Origin: Acidobacteriota bacterium
GTDB taxonomy: Bacteria; Acidobacteriota; UBA6911; JACQSX01
NCBI GenBank assembly: GCA_016199665.1
Contig: JACQGG010000158.1
Coordinates: forward strand, 1-29,899
Length of the DNA: 29,899 nt
Direction of reading: 5' to 3'
A model generated the notes under the pieces. That model was given only the letters and a program-made list of their open reading frames with translations. It had not been told where the DNA came from and did not search any database. The position numbers and the translations under genes are program-made. Below, piece by piece: positions 8,301 to 14,635 of this stretch (the first letter of the stretch is position 1; the number at the start of each line of letters is the position of its first letter).

Positions 8301-9210
8301 GCCGCCGACGTCGAAGGCCGAAGGTCGAGGATCTGAGAAAAGCCCCTTGCGCGGGGGGCCGGGGTTGCGGTCTTGGGTTTCTTTCGCCGCCGGCCGACTT
8401 TCGACTTTTGCCCTGCGACTTTACCGGTTTTCACCGGGCGGCCTCCTGCCGATACTCGTTCTTTTGTGCGGGCAGTCCGCTGCGGCGATTGAGTTTCCTC
8501 CCGCGCCCGCCTCGCGGGTTAATGATTACGCCGGGCTGCTCGCGTCCAGCCAGCGCGAGGCGCTGGATTCGAAACTGGCGGACTTCGAGCGGCAGAGGGG
8601 GACGCAGATGGTCATTGCCATTTTCCCAACGCTGGGAGAGGAGAGCCTGGAGGATTTCTCCATCCGGCTGGCGAGCCAGTGGAAGCTGGGAAGGAAAGGC
8701 AGGGACAATGGCATCCTGATGACTCTGTTCATGAAAGAGAGAAGGATTCGCATCGAAGTCGGATACGGGCTGGAAGACGAAATTCCGGACGTTGCCGCCG
8801 GCCGGATCATTCGCGAAATGGCGCCTTATTTTCGGCAGAATGATCATTCAGGCGGCCTGAAGTATGCTGCCGAGCGGCTTATGGCGCTGGCCGGAGGGGG
8901 CGGCGGAAGTGAAGTCCCCGCACGGCCTGCTTCTCCGGAAAATGGCTCCTTCCCGTGGCCGGTGGTTTGGATCTTGGTTGTGATTCTTTTTTCCTTCCTG
9001 CGGGCCTCTATTCCGCGCCGACCGACTTCTGGATTCCACGTCGATCGGAAGGGTCGCTATCCCAGTTCAGTCCCCTGGTGGCTCCCCTTTATCATCGCAG
9101 GCAGCAGCCGAAGGAGCCGAGTTGGCGGCGGCCAGTGGGGCGGGGGCGGGGGATTTGGAGGAGGCCGGGGCGGTGGATTCGGCGGCGGTGGCGCCAGCGG
9201 GCGCTGGTGA
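8290..9210 (+). CDS. TPM-domain (YgcG-type) membrane protein with Gly-rich tail
   Basis: A 306-residue protein if it starts at TTG 8290, which has a good Shine-Dalgarno GAGGTGA just upstream and overlaps the end of lemA. A TTG at 8365 is an alternative, because the first ~40 codons run through a short-repeat stretch. A hydrophobic segment ending LLPILVLLCGQSAAA is a likely signal peptide. The TPM domain then spans about 125 residues (VNDYAGLLASSQREALDSKL, MVIAIFPTLGEESLEDFS, RIEVGYGLEDEIPDVAAGR). A membrane helix follows (WPVVWILVVILFSFL), and the protein ends in a Gly-rich segment (GGGGGFGGGRGGGFGGGG). This order is classic for YgcG proteins found with LemA. The exact activity is not established; some TPM domains act as phosphatases or in membrane protein assembly. 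Confidence 0.88.
   Translation: MDAEPPTSKAEGRGSEKSPLRGGPGLRSWVSFAAGRLSTFALRLYRFSPGGLLPILVLLCGQSAAAIEFPPAPASRVNDYAGLLASSQREALDSKLADFERQRGTQMVIAIFPTLGEESLEDFSIRLASQWKLGRKGRDNGILMTLFMKERRIRIEVGYGLEDEIPDVAAGRIIREMAPYFRQNDHSGGLKYAAERLMALAGGGGGSEVPARPASPENGSFPWPVVWILVVILFSFLRASIPRRPTSGFHVDRKGRYPSSVPWWLPFIIAGSSRRSRVGGGQWGGGGGFGGGRGGGFGGGGASGRW
8310..8418. repeat. Heptanucleotide repeat clusters in inverted arrangement
   Basis: Three 7-mers (GTCGAAG, GCCGAAG, GTCGAGG) lie at 8310-8330. A cluster of the complementary type (CGGCCGA, CTTTCGA, CTTTTGC, CCTGCGA) lies at 8391-8418. The two clusters face each other across about 60 bases at the lemA/TPM junction, inside the presumed N-terminal codons of the downstream gene. 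Similar 7-bp arrays occur at 9218, 17176, 20001 and 20192. Confidence 0.6.
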
Positions 9211-9217
9211 GCCCGAA

Positions 9218-9245
9218 TGCGGAGTGCGGGGTGCGGAATGCGGAG
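9218..9245. repeat. Heptanucleotide tandem repeat (TGCGGAR)4
   Basis: Four adjacent 7-base units read TGCGGAG, TGCGGGG, TGCGGAA and TGCGGAG. They fill the gap between the two TPM genes and end one base before the ATG at 9247, so the GGAG of the last unit and the GCGGAA of the third are the only ribosome-binding-like sequences for that start. Confidence 0.85.
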
Positions 9246-9246
9246 T

Positions 9247-9699
9247 ATGAATAAAACAGAAAAGCTGGCTCGGACGATGTTCTCTGAACGGGACCTGGAA
9301 GAAGTGCAAAGGGCGATTGCGGCGGCCGAACAACAGACCAGCGGAGAAATCAAGCTGGATTTTGAATATGATGTGCAGCACGATGCGCTGCATCACGCTA
9401 CCCGCATTTTCCACGCGCTGGATTTAGCCAAAACCGCCGAGCGCAACGCCGCGCTGATCGTTCTGTTTCTGAAGGACAGGAAATTTGCCATCCTCGGCGA
9501 TGAAGGAATTCACCGGAGCGTTCCGGCCGACTTCTGGGATTCTGCTTCCGCCAAGATGGAATCCGAGTTTCGCGCGGCCCGGTTCAAAGAGGGGCTGCTG
9601 CTGGGAATTCAGGAACTGAGCGCCAAACTACGGGAATACTTTCCGCGCAGGAAAGATGACCGCGATGAGGTCAGCGACAAAATTGAGATGGGTCAGTAG
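9247..9699 (+). CDS. TPM-domain protein (second, soluble)
   Basis: A 150-residue protein beginning MNKTEK; an upstream in-frame ATG at 9217 lies in the heptamer repeat and is less likely. The sequence contains a shortened TPM domain: FSERDLEEVQRAIAAAEQ, then TSGEIKLDFEY, a core NAALIVLFLKDRKFAILGDEGIH, and a C-terminal helix FKEGLLLGIQELSAKLREYF. It has no signal peptide or membrane helix, unlike its neighbour, so it is probably cytoplasmic. Two TPM genes directly after lemA is a common arrangement and supports a functional unit, though its biochemical role is not known. Downstream, GTGGGTTGCCCCACCC near 9724-9740 can form a small hairpin but lacks the U-run of a good terminator. Confidence 0.85.
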   Translation: MNKTEKLARTMFSERDLEEVQRAIAAAEQQTSGEIKLDFEYDVQHDALHHATRIFHALDLAKTAERNAALIVLFLKDRKFAILGDEGIHRSVPADFWDSASAKMESEFRAARFKEGLLLGIQELSAKLREYFPRRKDDRDEVSDKIEMGQ

Positions 9700-9751
9700 A
9701 AGGTCGCCGTCCCTTCCCCCAGCGTGGGTTGCCCCACCCGAAGGGCAGAGC

Positions 9752-9858
9752 CCTGAACGCCAGGACTACTTCAGATCCCGGGCCGCGGCGAAGTCGGCAA
9801 GGGCGGTAAACCAAAGACGAGCCTGAACGCCAGGACTACTTCAGATCCCGGGCCGCGG
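9752..9858. repeat. 37-bp exact direct repeat duplicating the 3' end of the P1 peptidase gene
   Basis: Bases 9752-9788 and 9822-9858 are identical over 37 bp (offset 70 bp). The copy at 9822-9858 contains the last codons (AARDLK) and TAG stop of the minus-strand peptidase gene. The outer copy lies downstream of the gene and, read in the same sense, again gives AARDLK and a stop, preceded by a different tail. The 33 bases between are not repeated. The structure matches the duplication at the protease 3' end (4748-4855) in length and offset although the sequences differ. Confidence 0.9.
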
Positions 9859-10993
9859 GGTAACCGGGAATGCCTTCAGCCGTCAGCGCGGCGCGCAGGA
9901 TTGCCTGTGCCATGACCTCCGCGGCCAACGATCCGACCAGGCCGATGTTGGCGGCGGCGTCTGCTGGGCCGGATCCGCCCGGAATCGCCTCCGTTGAGAG
10001 CGCGAAAATCGTATCTCCGTCGCCAGGAGTATGCACGGGATTGATGGCGCGGGCATAACCGTCGTGAGCCATCTGGGCAATCTTGGTCATGCCTGCCTTA
10101 TCGAATGCCGCGTTGGTGGCCACAACGCCCAGAGTCGTGCTTTCCATCGCAGGGGCGAAGGGGACGGGAGGAAGGTTCCAGCCCCGGTTGAAGGAGGACT
10201 GCCGGCCGCCCCAGCTCACCGGATTTTTCTTAAGCGTCTCAATCGTGTTGGCCAGCCGTCCTCCGTCGGGAGTGCGCGCGCCCGCCACGATTCTGCCGTT
10301 CTTGAAATCGTAGACATCTCCGGCAGCATTCACCGCCGCCAGCGCCGCCACCACCAGATTGCCGACCCGGATGCTGGCCGTTCCCAGACCGGACTTCATG
10401 GCGCGACCGCTGCCGAGAATCTTGCCGACGGTCGCGCCGGCGCCCGCTCCAATGTTTCCCTCTTTGATGGGTCCCACAACGGCGTTGCGGCACGCGGCAT
10501 ACCCGGAAGCTTTGTCGGGACGGATCGTTGGATCCCCTATTTCCAGGTCGAACAGAATGGCGGCAGGGACAATGGGAACTTTGGCGACACGGGTTTCAAA
10601 GCCGATTCCCTTTTCTTCAAGATACTGCAAGACCCCTCCGGCCGCCTCAAGGCCAAAGGCGCTTCCTCCCGCCAGCAGAATTGCGTGGACCCGCTGGACC
10701 GTGTTGACGGGATCGAGCAGGTCTGTCTCTCGCGTTCCGGGCGCTGCTCCCCGCACGTCGACGCCGGCCACAGCGCCTTTCTCTGCGAGCACCACGGTAC
10801 AGCCGGTGAGTCGGCGCGGGTGGGTGAAATGCCCAACTTTCAAGCCCTCCACGTCGGTCAGGCCGCCGGCCGGCTCCAGCGGCGAGGCGGATTGCGCCGC
10901 GCCGGTCGAAGCAGTCAGACGTCCGGCATTGACTCTGGAAAACGCTGCCAGCGAAAGCGTCTGGTGAAATTCCCTTCGGGTGCAGATCCTCAT
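9836..10993 (-). CDS. P1 family (S58, DmpA/NylC-type) peptidase with Tat-like signal
   Basis: A 385-residue member of the P1 (S58) self-processing hydrolases, which includes DmpA aminopeptidase and nylon-oligomer hydrolase NylC. The start ATG 10993 has GGAAAGG ten bases upstream. The N-terminus TRREFHQTLSLAAF resembles a twin-arginine export signal. Family landmarks are LTDVEGLKVGHFT, GCTVVLAEKGAVAGVDVRG, LAGGSAFGLEAAGGV and GAGAGATVGKILG. The segment ESTTLGVVATNAAFDK corresponds to the autocleavage site of NylC-like enzymes. By comparison T286 is the likely nucleophile, with S285 in place of the Asn that precedes it in NylC (inference). GDGDTIFALST is also typical. The enzyme should cleave itself into two chains and act on small amides or peptides. 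The 3' end is duplicated downstream. Confidence 0.88.
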   Translation of the reverse strand: MRICTRREFHQTLSLAAFSRVNAGRLTASTGAAQSASPLEPAGGLTDVEGLKVGHFTHPRRLTGCTVVLAEKGAVAGVDVRGAAPGTRETDLLDPVNTVQRVHAILLAGGSAFGLEAAGGVLQYLEEKGIGFETRVAKVPIVPAAILFDLEIGDPTIRPDKASGYAACRNAVVGPIKEGNIGAGAGATVGKILGSGRAMKSGLGTASIRVGNLVVAALAAVNAAGDVYDFKNGRIVAGARTPDGGRLANTIETLKKNPVSWGGRQSSFNRGWNLPPVPFAPAMESTTLGVVATNAAFDKAGMTKIAQMAHDGYARAINPVHTPGDGDTIFALSTEAIPGGSGPADAAANIGLVGSLAAEVMAQAILRAALTAEGIPGYPAARDLK

Positions 10994-11236
10994 GAGCCCG
11001 CCTTTCCGGGTCCAAGCCATGCTACATGTTAGCAGGTTAAAGCGTTGGCGGCGAAGGGCCTGCCCGAATAATTCATGGGCTTTTCGATCTGGCGGCCGCG
11101 GCTGGCAGCGATGGTCTCCGCGGCCGCGCGACCGATTCAGGGTGACTCGCAATTTGCACGATATTGCGGCGTCGTGCATAATACCTGACTTGAGTTGCAG
11201 AAGGATTGCACAAACTCAGAATGATAGTTGGGAGAA

Positions 11237-11320
11237 ATGAGGAAGAAACGTAAGACCAAATTTCCTGGGGTCGGGTGGTCGCCGATTTGCGCGATTCCCG
11301 GAGAAGGGCTGCGCCTGTGA
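11237..11320 (+). CDS. Possible 27-codon leader ORF overlapping the zinc-ribbon gene
   Basis: ATG at 11237 follows GGGAGAA at 11230-11236, although that spacing is very short. It opens a 27-codon frame starting MRKKRKTKFPG and ending GEGLRL. Its TGA (11318-11320) overlaps the GTG start (11317-11319) of the next gene, an arrangement typical of translational coupling. The peptide is basic at its N-terminus and matches no family I know. It could be a real small protein, a leader controlling the downstream gene, or chance. Confidence 0.35.
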   Translation: MRKKRKTKFPGVGWSPICAIPGEGLRL

Positions 11321-12030
11321 ATTCTGATCTGGAGCAGCTCATTCAACTCCAGGGCCTTGATCTTCAGATCAGGGAACTTACCCGCCAACGAGACGATTTT
11401 CCCCGCCAAACAGAGTCACTTGAACTAGAAACCGCCAAAGCCGAAAAGGAGCTGCAAGACGCCCGGAATGAGATGGACAACCTGCGCAAAGAGCGGCGCA
11501 GCCTGGAAGGTGAAGTTGACGCGTTGCGCCCCAGGCTGAGCAAGTACAAGGATCAGTTGATGGCGGTCAAGACCAACAAGGAGTACACCGCCGTGCTGCA
11601 TGAGATTGAAGGCTGCAACAAGGAAATCCTGGCTAAGGAGGACGAGGTGCTGGCCATCATGGAGAAAATGGAGACCCTGGAGAAAACAATCGGCCAGACG
11701 CAACAGACATTCTCAACGGGACGGGAGGCGTGTCTTAAACAGCAGGCCGAACTGCGCCGGCAGGCGGATGGAGTGAATACGCAAATCGAGGGTCTCCTGT
11801 CGGATCGGAATCGGCTGCTGCGCGGTATCTCGGCTTCGTCGCTGGACTTGTACAACCGTATCGCCGATGCTCGGAAGGGAGTGGCGCTGGCCGAGGCCCG
11901 CGACCAATCTTGCCAGGTATGTCACGTGCGGCTACGACTTCAGATGTTCAACGAGATCAGGAAAAACGAGCACATCGTCACGTGTGACAGCTGCAACCGC
12001 ATTCTCTATTACATTCAGGTTGGGCCCTGA
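11317..12030 (+). CDS. C4-type zinc-ribbon coiled-coil protein (DUF164/CdsZ family)
   Basis: A 237-residue protein starting at GTG 11317; AGAAGGG about nine bases upstream supports this start, and the conserved beginning DLEQLIQLQGLDLQIREL follows directly. Residues about 10-165 form a long antiparallel coiled coil containing the family motif VKTNKEYTAVLHEIE. The C-terminus holds the zinc ribbon with C199-X2-C202 (CQVC) and C223-X2-C226 (CDSC). Members of this family (CdsZ, HP0958/FlgZ) are cytoplasmic nucleic-acid or protein binders; in Helicobacter the protein binds flagellin mRNA and RpoN. The specific role here is unknown. The DUF1189 gene follows after 35 bases on the same strand. Confidence 0.9.
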   Translation: MNSDLEQLIQLQGLDLQIRELTRQRDDFPRQTESLELETAKAEKELQDARNEMDNLRKERRSLEGEVDALRPRLSKYKDQLMAVKTNKEYTAVLHEIEGCNKEILAKEDEVLAIMEKMETLEKTIGQTQQTFSTGREACLKQQAELRRQADGVNTQIEGLLSDRNRLLRGISASSLDLYNRIADARKGVALAEARDQSCQVCHVRLRLQMFNEIRKNEHIVTCDSCNRILYYIQVGP

Positions 12031-12065
12031 GTCAACGACCCAAATTTCTGATTCGGAACGGGTCA

Positions 12066-12839
12066 ATGGATTCGCTTAAACACTCCTACCTGAGCGTCAC
12101 CGACTTTGAATTCTACGCCACCATTGCGCGCCAGCCGCTCGGGCGATCCGTTAGATATCTGTTGCTTTGGATCACTTTCACAGCGGTGTTTTCCGCTCTG
12201 GTATTCTTTGTGCGGTACTATCCAACGATGGCGCACGTCAGCGAGTGGCTGATCCAGAACATGCCCGCCATGGAGGTCAAGCAGGGAAAACTGGCCGCAG
12301 CGGTGGCCGCTCCTCATCGGATGGCTCTTTCGGATCTTGACTTGCGGGTTGTCGTGGACCCTTCCAATTCAGTCCGGAAAGCGGAAAAGCAGCAGGGCGC
12401 TGAGGTGATCTTCAACTCGGATCGGATCTACGTGCAGATTCACGGGCGGGAAGACTCCTACCAGTTTGCAGAACGGGATAACTTCCAAATCAACCGGCAG
12501 AGCCTGGAGACGATGCGTGCCATGCTGCGCCTCTTCTTCATTCCTTTCAGTCTGGTTCTTTTTTGGCCCTACTACCTGCTGGCTAAGGGATTACAGGTTC
12601 TGTTCCTGGCGGCCTGCGGCCTGACTCTGCGGAGGCCGGAATGGCGCCAGCTCCAGTGGCGCCATTGGACCAACGTTGCCATTTATGCTCTGACCCCGGC
12701 GATGTTGATCGGAATGATATTCCAGCTCACGACCGTGCCGGCCCTGGTCGCATGGTTTTTCTACATCAGCACTGCCCTGCTGTACACCCTGCTCGCGGCG
12801 AGGCGATGCAGCCAGGTTCCGCCCGAGGGCTTCCAATAG
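12066..12839 (+). CDS. DUF1189 family integral membrane protein
   Basis: A 257-residue membrane protein. The N-terminus (SVTDFEFYATIARQPLGRSVRYLLLW) and the order one helix, a soluble loop, then several helices match the DUF1189 family. The first helix is at about residues 28-48. A periplasmic loop of about 100 residues contains MPAMEVKQGKL, close to the family phrase in which a Pro residue is followed by a short strand ending in GKL. Helices then lie at about 157-180, 197-220 and 222-245. The function of DUF1189 proteins is unknown. It lies 35 bases behind the zinc-ribbon gene and may share its transcript. Confidence 0.75.
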   Translation: MDSLKHSYLSVTDFEFYATIARQPLGRSVRYLLLWITFTAVFSALVFFVRYYPTMAHVSEWLIQNMPAMEVKQGKLAAAVAAPHRMALSDLDLRVVVDPSNSVRKAEKQQGAEVIFNSDRIYVQIHGREDSYQFAERDNFQINRQSLETMRAMLRLFFIPFSLVLFWPYYLLAKGLQVLFLAACGLTLRRPEWRQLQWRHWTNVAIYALTPAMLIGMIFQLTTVPALVAWFFYISTALLYTLLAARRCSQVPPEGFQ

Positions 12840-13595
12840 CCCGCATCTTGACTCGCGAGCCCCGTCAGCAAACGCTAGCGTAATTTATGAATGGGGACTC
12901 TTGGGAGACGGGACCCCAGAGGGGGGAAGAAGAAATGTCCCAAGCGACCCTCGGACTTGCGGCCAGCGCTGCCTCCGCCGCTTGTTTCACTTCAGAGAAG
13001 TTACCGAAGCAACCTTGGAGCCCTGAAGCCGTCCGTCCGCGAACCTCTTGGGACCAGGGAATTTTCAGACTAAACCAAGTGCCCGTCAAGGAGAAAAAGC
13101 GCCTTGCTTCCCGGCTGCACAGATTGAGTGCATTCAGTGAGGGGCAAAAGCAAGCCGGGCGCCGCCATGCTCCGGGCGTTTCGCGCCAGCCGGCGGCGGC
13201 CTGCCTGCCGCGCCTGCTCCCCGCCATAAGAATTGTACATTTTAAGATTGAGCCCCAATTCGGGAACCCTGCACCGGTTTTTCACAGCTTTTTCCACAGG
13301 CAGTGCAAAAAGTTTCCGAATTGATGGGCCATTTCCGGTGCAGAATGAATTTGACCGGCGTCTCCCACTCTTTTCTGCAAAAGAGAAGACTTGAGGCGCC
13401 ATTTCAGGCCAATGTTCTGCCCTTGAGCGGATCAGCAGAGCACACAATCGCAAGAACGCGACACTGCGCCCTGCCGTTGCCTGATTCTTCGCCCACCAGC
13501 CGTCGTCTTCCGCGCCGGCCTTTCCTTCCAGCTTTCTCTATTGATAGCCATTAATGCGGCCAGCCGGACGCGGATCTGACACGGGGGCTCTTTGG
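12840..13595. other. 756-bp stretch without a recognised gene
   Basis: Several overlapping frames (up to 145 codons on plus and 127 on minus) cross this region in conflicting frames. None has a family signature, a convincing start or the codon pattern of its neighbours. Things that can be seen: a short palindrome GCTAGC near 12875; a pair of similar 12-mers GTTTTTCACAGC (13277-13288) and TTTTTCCACAGG (13289-13300) that resemble weak DnaA boxes; and a minus-strand TACAAT near 13235 as a possible -10 box. An uncharacterised structured RNA cannot be excluded. Confidence 0.4.
13277..13300. repeat. Tandem 12-mers resembling DnaA boxes
   Basis: GTTTTTCACAGC is followed directly by TTTTTCCACAGG. 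The second contains TTTTCCACA, one mismatch from the consensus TTATCCACA; the first contains TTTTTCACA, with two. There is no dnaA, dnaN, rpmH or AT-rich unwinding region in the window, so an origin is not claimed. It could be a DnaA-titration or regulatory site, or chance. Confidence 0.25.
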
Positions 13596-13958
13596 CTACA
13601 TGCCGGAACCCGAGGAGCCTGGAAACTCTCCCGACGAGGGCGTCTCGCCTAAGCCTGAAGCGCTCCCTTCGGGGGCAGGCATGGCCTGCGGGGCTGCAGC
13701 CGGTGGCGCTACCTTGGCCGGAGCGGGACGGCGGCGGGCAGCCTTTTTCGGCATTGCCTTCTTTACGGTCTTTTTCACTGCCTTTGCCGTCTTCTTTGCA
13801 GGCGCCTTGCGCGCCGTCGGAGACTTCTTCGCGCTCCCCTTGGATTTTGCAGCCGACCCGGAGCGCGCGGCGACCCTGCGCGCTACTCCCTTGGCAGGGC
13901 GGCGCGCCTTGGTTTTGGAACGAGCGGAACTCTTTTTCTTTGGTTTTTTCTTTGCCAT
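13596..13958 (-). CDS. Histone H1-like Lys/Ala-rich DNA-binding protein
   Basis: A 120-residue very basic protein. Residues 1-75 are a low-complexity Lys/Ala/Arg tract with AKK and PAKKTAKAVKKTVKKA motifs, as in eukaryotic H1 tails, AlgP and bacterial histone H1-like proteins. Residues 76-120 are rich in Pro, Ala, Gly and Ser (KVAPPAAAPQAMPAP) and end GEFPGSSGSGM. A strong GGAGGA eight bases before the ATG (plus-strand complement near 13967-13973) supports the start. Such proteins bind and compact DNA without sequence specificity. It is monocistronic as far as can be seen, with a divergent ATL gene about 240 bases away. The opposite strand has a long Phe-rich frame that is only the shadow of the Lys codons. 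Confidence 0.85.
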   Translation of the reverse strand: MAKKKPKKKSSARSKTKARRPAKGVARRVAARSGSAAKSKGSAKKSPTARKAPAKKTAKAVKKTVKKAMPKKAARRRPAPAKVAPPAAAPQAMPAPEGSASGLGETPSSGEFPGSSGSGM

Positions 13959-13992
13959 CTGCGATGTTCCTCCACGGGTTAAGTTTGCGTCT

Positions 13993-14023
13993 AGTATAGG
14001 ACCTAACTGGCAAAAGGCTTCAA
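13993..14023 (-). promoter_or_regulatory. Candidate promoter of the histone-like gene
   Basis: On the minus strand TATACT (13998-13993) is a good -10 box. TTGAAG (14023-14018) is a fair -35 box, but the 19-base spacer is long. A transcript would start about 30 bases before the ATG at 13958, just ahead of the GGAGGA ribosome binding site. Confidence 0.35.
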
Positions 14024-14197
14024 TGGATTCTTATATTGCTCAAGAAAAAGTTCCCCTCCGGCCCGCACTTCCCAGACGGCATCTCCAGGCCGGCGAGTCA
14101 TTGCGCCTGGCCGGGTAACAGCATACCATCGGGGCTCGAGTTGGGTCATTGCCTTGCGCTCAACCGAGGGTGTGTGCGGGGCAATTTGGTTTATTAC

Positions 14198-14539
14198 ATG
14201 ATGCGAAGCACTCAAGGCCGTGGAGCCACTCGGGCAGGTCGGGGAGCCTTCTCGCGTATTCACCGGCTGATCCGGGAGATCCCACAAGGGAGCGTGAGGA
14301 GTTACGGGGAGATCGCTGCCGCGGCGCGCGTCAGCGTCCGCACCGTTGTCTGGGCCTTGCGGCGTTGCCCGGAAGACATTCCCTGGCACCGAGTCGTTGG
14401 CAAACAAGGGGGGATTCTGCTGGCGCGCCGCTGGCCGCTGCTGGCCGCTGAACAGGCGTTCCGACTCGCCCGGGAGGGGTGGCGGATCCGCGGGTGGAAG
14501 ATCGCAAAAGGCGGTCACACGACGAGGAAACTAAGGTAG
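14198..14539 (+). CDS. Alkyltransferase-like (ATL) protein, MGMT-type DNA-binding domain without catalytic Cys
   Basis: A 113-residue protein from ATG 14198 (14201 is equally possible); a longer frame opens at 14036 but its extra residues have no family likeness. It consists of the DNA-binding domain of O6-alkylguanine-DNA alkyltransferases. SYGEIAAAARV carries the conserved Tyr (Y36), VRTVVWALRRCP the helix-turn-helix with R48 at the Arg-finger position, and IPWHRVVG the active-site block. In true alkyltransferases the last motif is PCHRV; here W63 replaces the reactive Cys, the hallmark of ATL proteins such as E. coli Atl (YbaZ) and fission yeast Atl1. Known ATLs bind O6-alkylguanine, flip it out and recruit nucleotide excision repair, so this is probably a damage sensor, not an enzyme. 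Confidence 0.88.
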   Translation: MMRSTQGRGATRAGRGAFSRIHRLIREIPQGSVRSYGEIAAAARVSVRTVVWALRRCPEDIPWHRVVGKQGGILLARRWPLLAAEQAFRLAREGWRIRGWKIAKGGHTTRKLR

Positions 14540-14635
14540 CAGGAGTACCTGAAGCGCAAGAGCTTTGACGGCCGAGGCATCCAGGCAGACAAGTTCCGTA
14601 TTGCTTTTTATTTGATTCGTATCTATATTGCGAAG

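Noticed and set aside
9724..9740. Hairpin GTGGGTTGCCCCACCC as an intrinsic terminator after the lemA/TPM genes
   Set aside because: The stem is short and no U-run follows it.
9752..9858. Two 37-bp repeats with a 33-bp spacer, like one CRISPR repeat-spacer unit
   Set aside because: There are only two copies, one is the coding end of a peptidase gene, there are no cas genes, and the similar pair at 4748-4855 has a different sequence.
10031..11032. 333-codon plus-strand frame
   Set aside because: It lies antisense to the P1 peptidase, whose family motifs are unmistakable.
13277..13300. Replication origin suggested by DnaA-box-like 12-mers
   Set aside because: Only two weak boxes are present, with no dnaA/dnaN neighbours and no AT-rich unwinding region.
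12887..13324. 145-codon plus-strand frame and overlapping minus-strand frames as genes
   Set aside because: The frames conflict, contain no family signature, and have no convincing ribosome binding site; left as an unexplained region.
13600..14118. 172-codon plus-strand frame with Phe-rich hydrophobic segments resembling a membrane protein
   Set aside because: It is the antisense of the Lys/Ala-rich histone-like gene; Lys codons read backwards give Phe and Leu.
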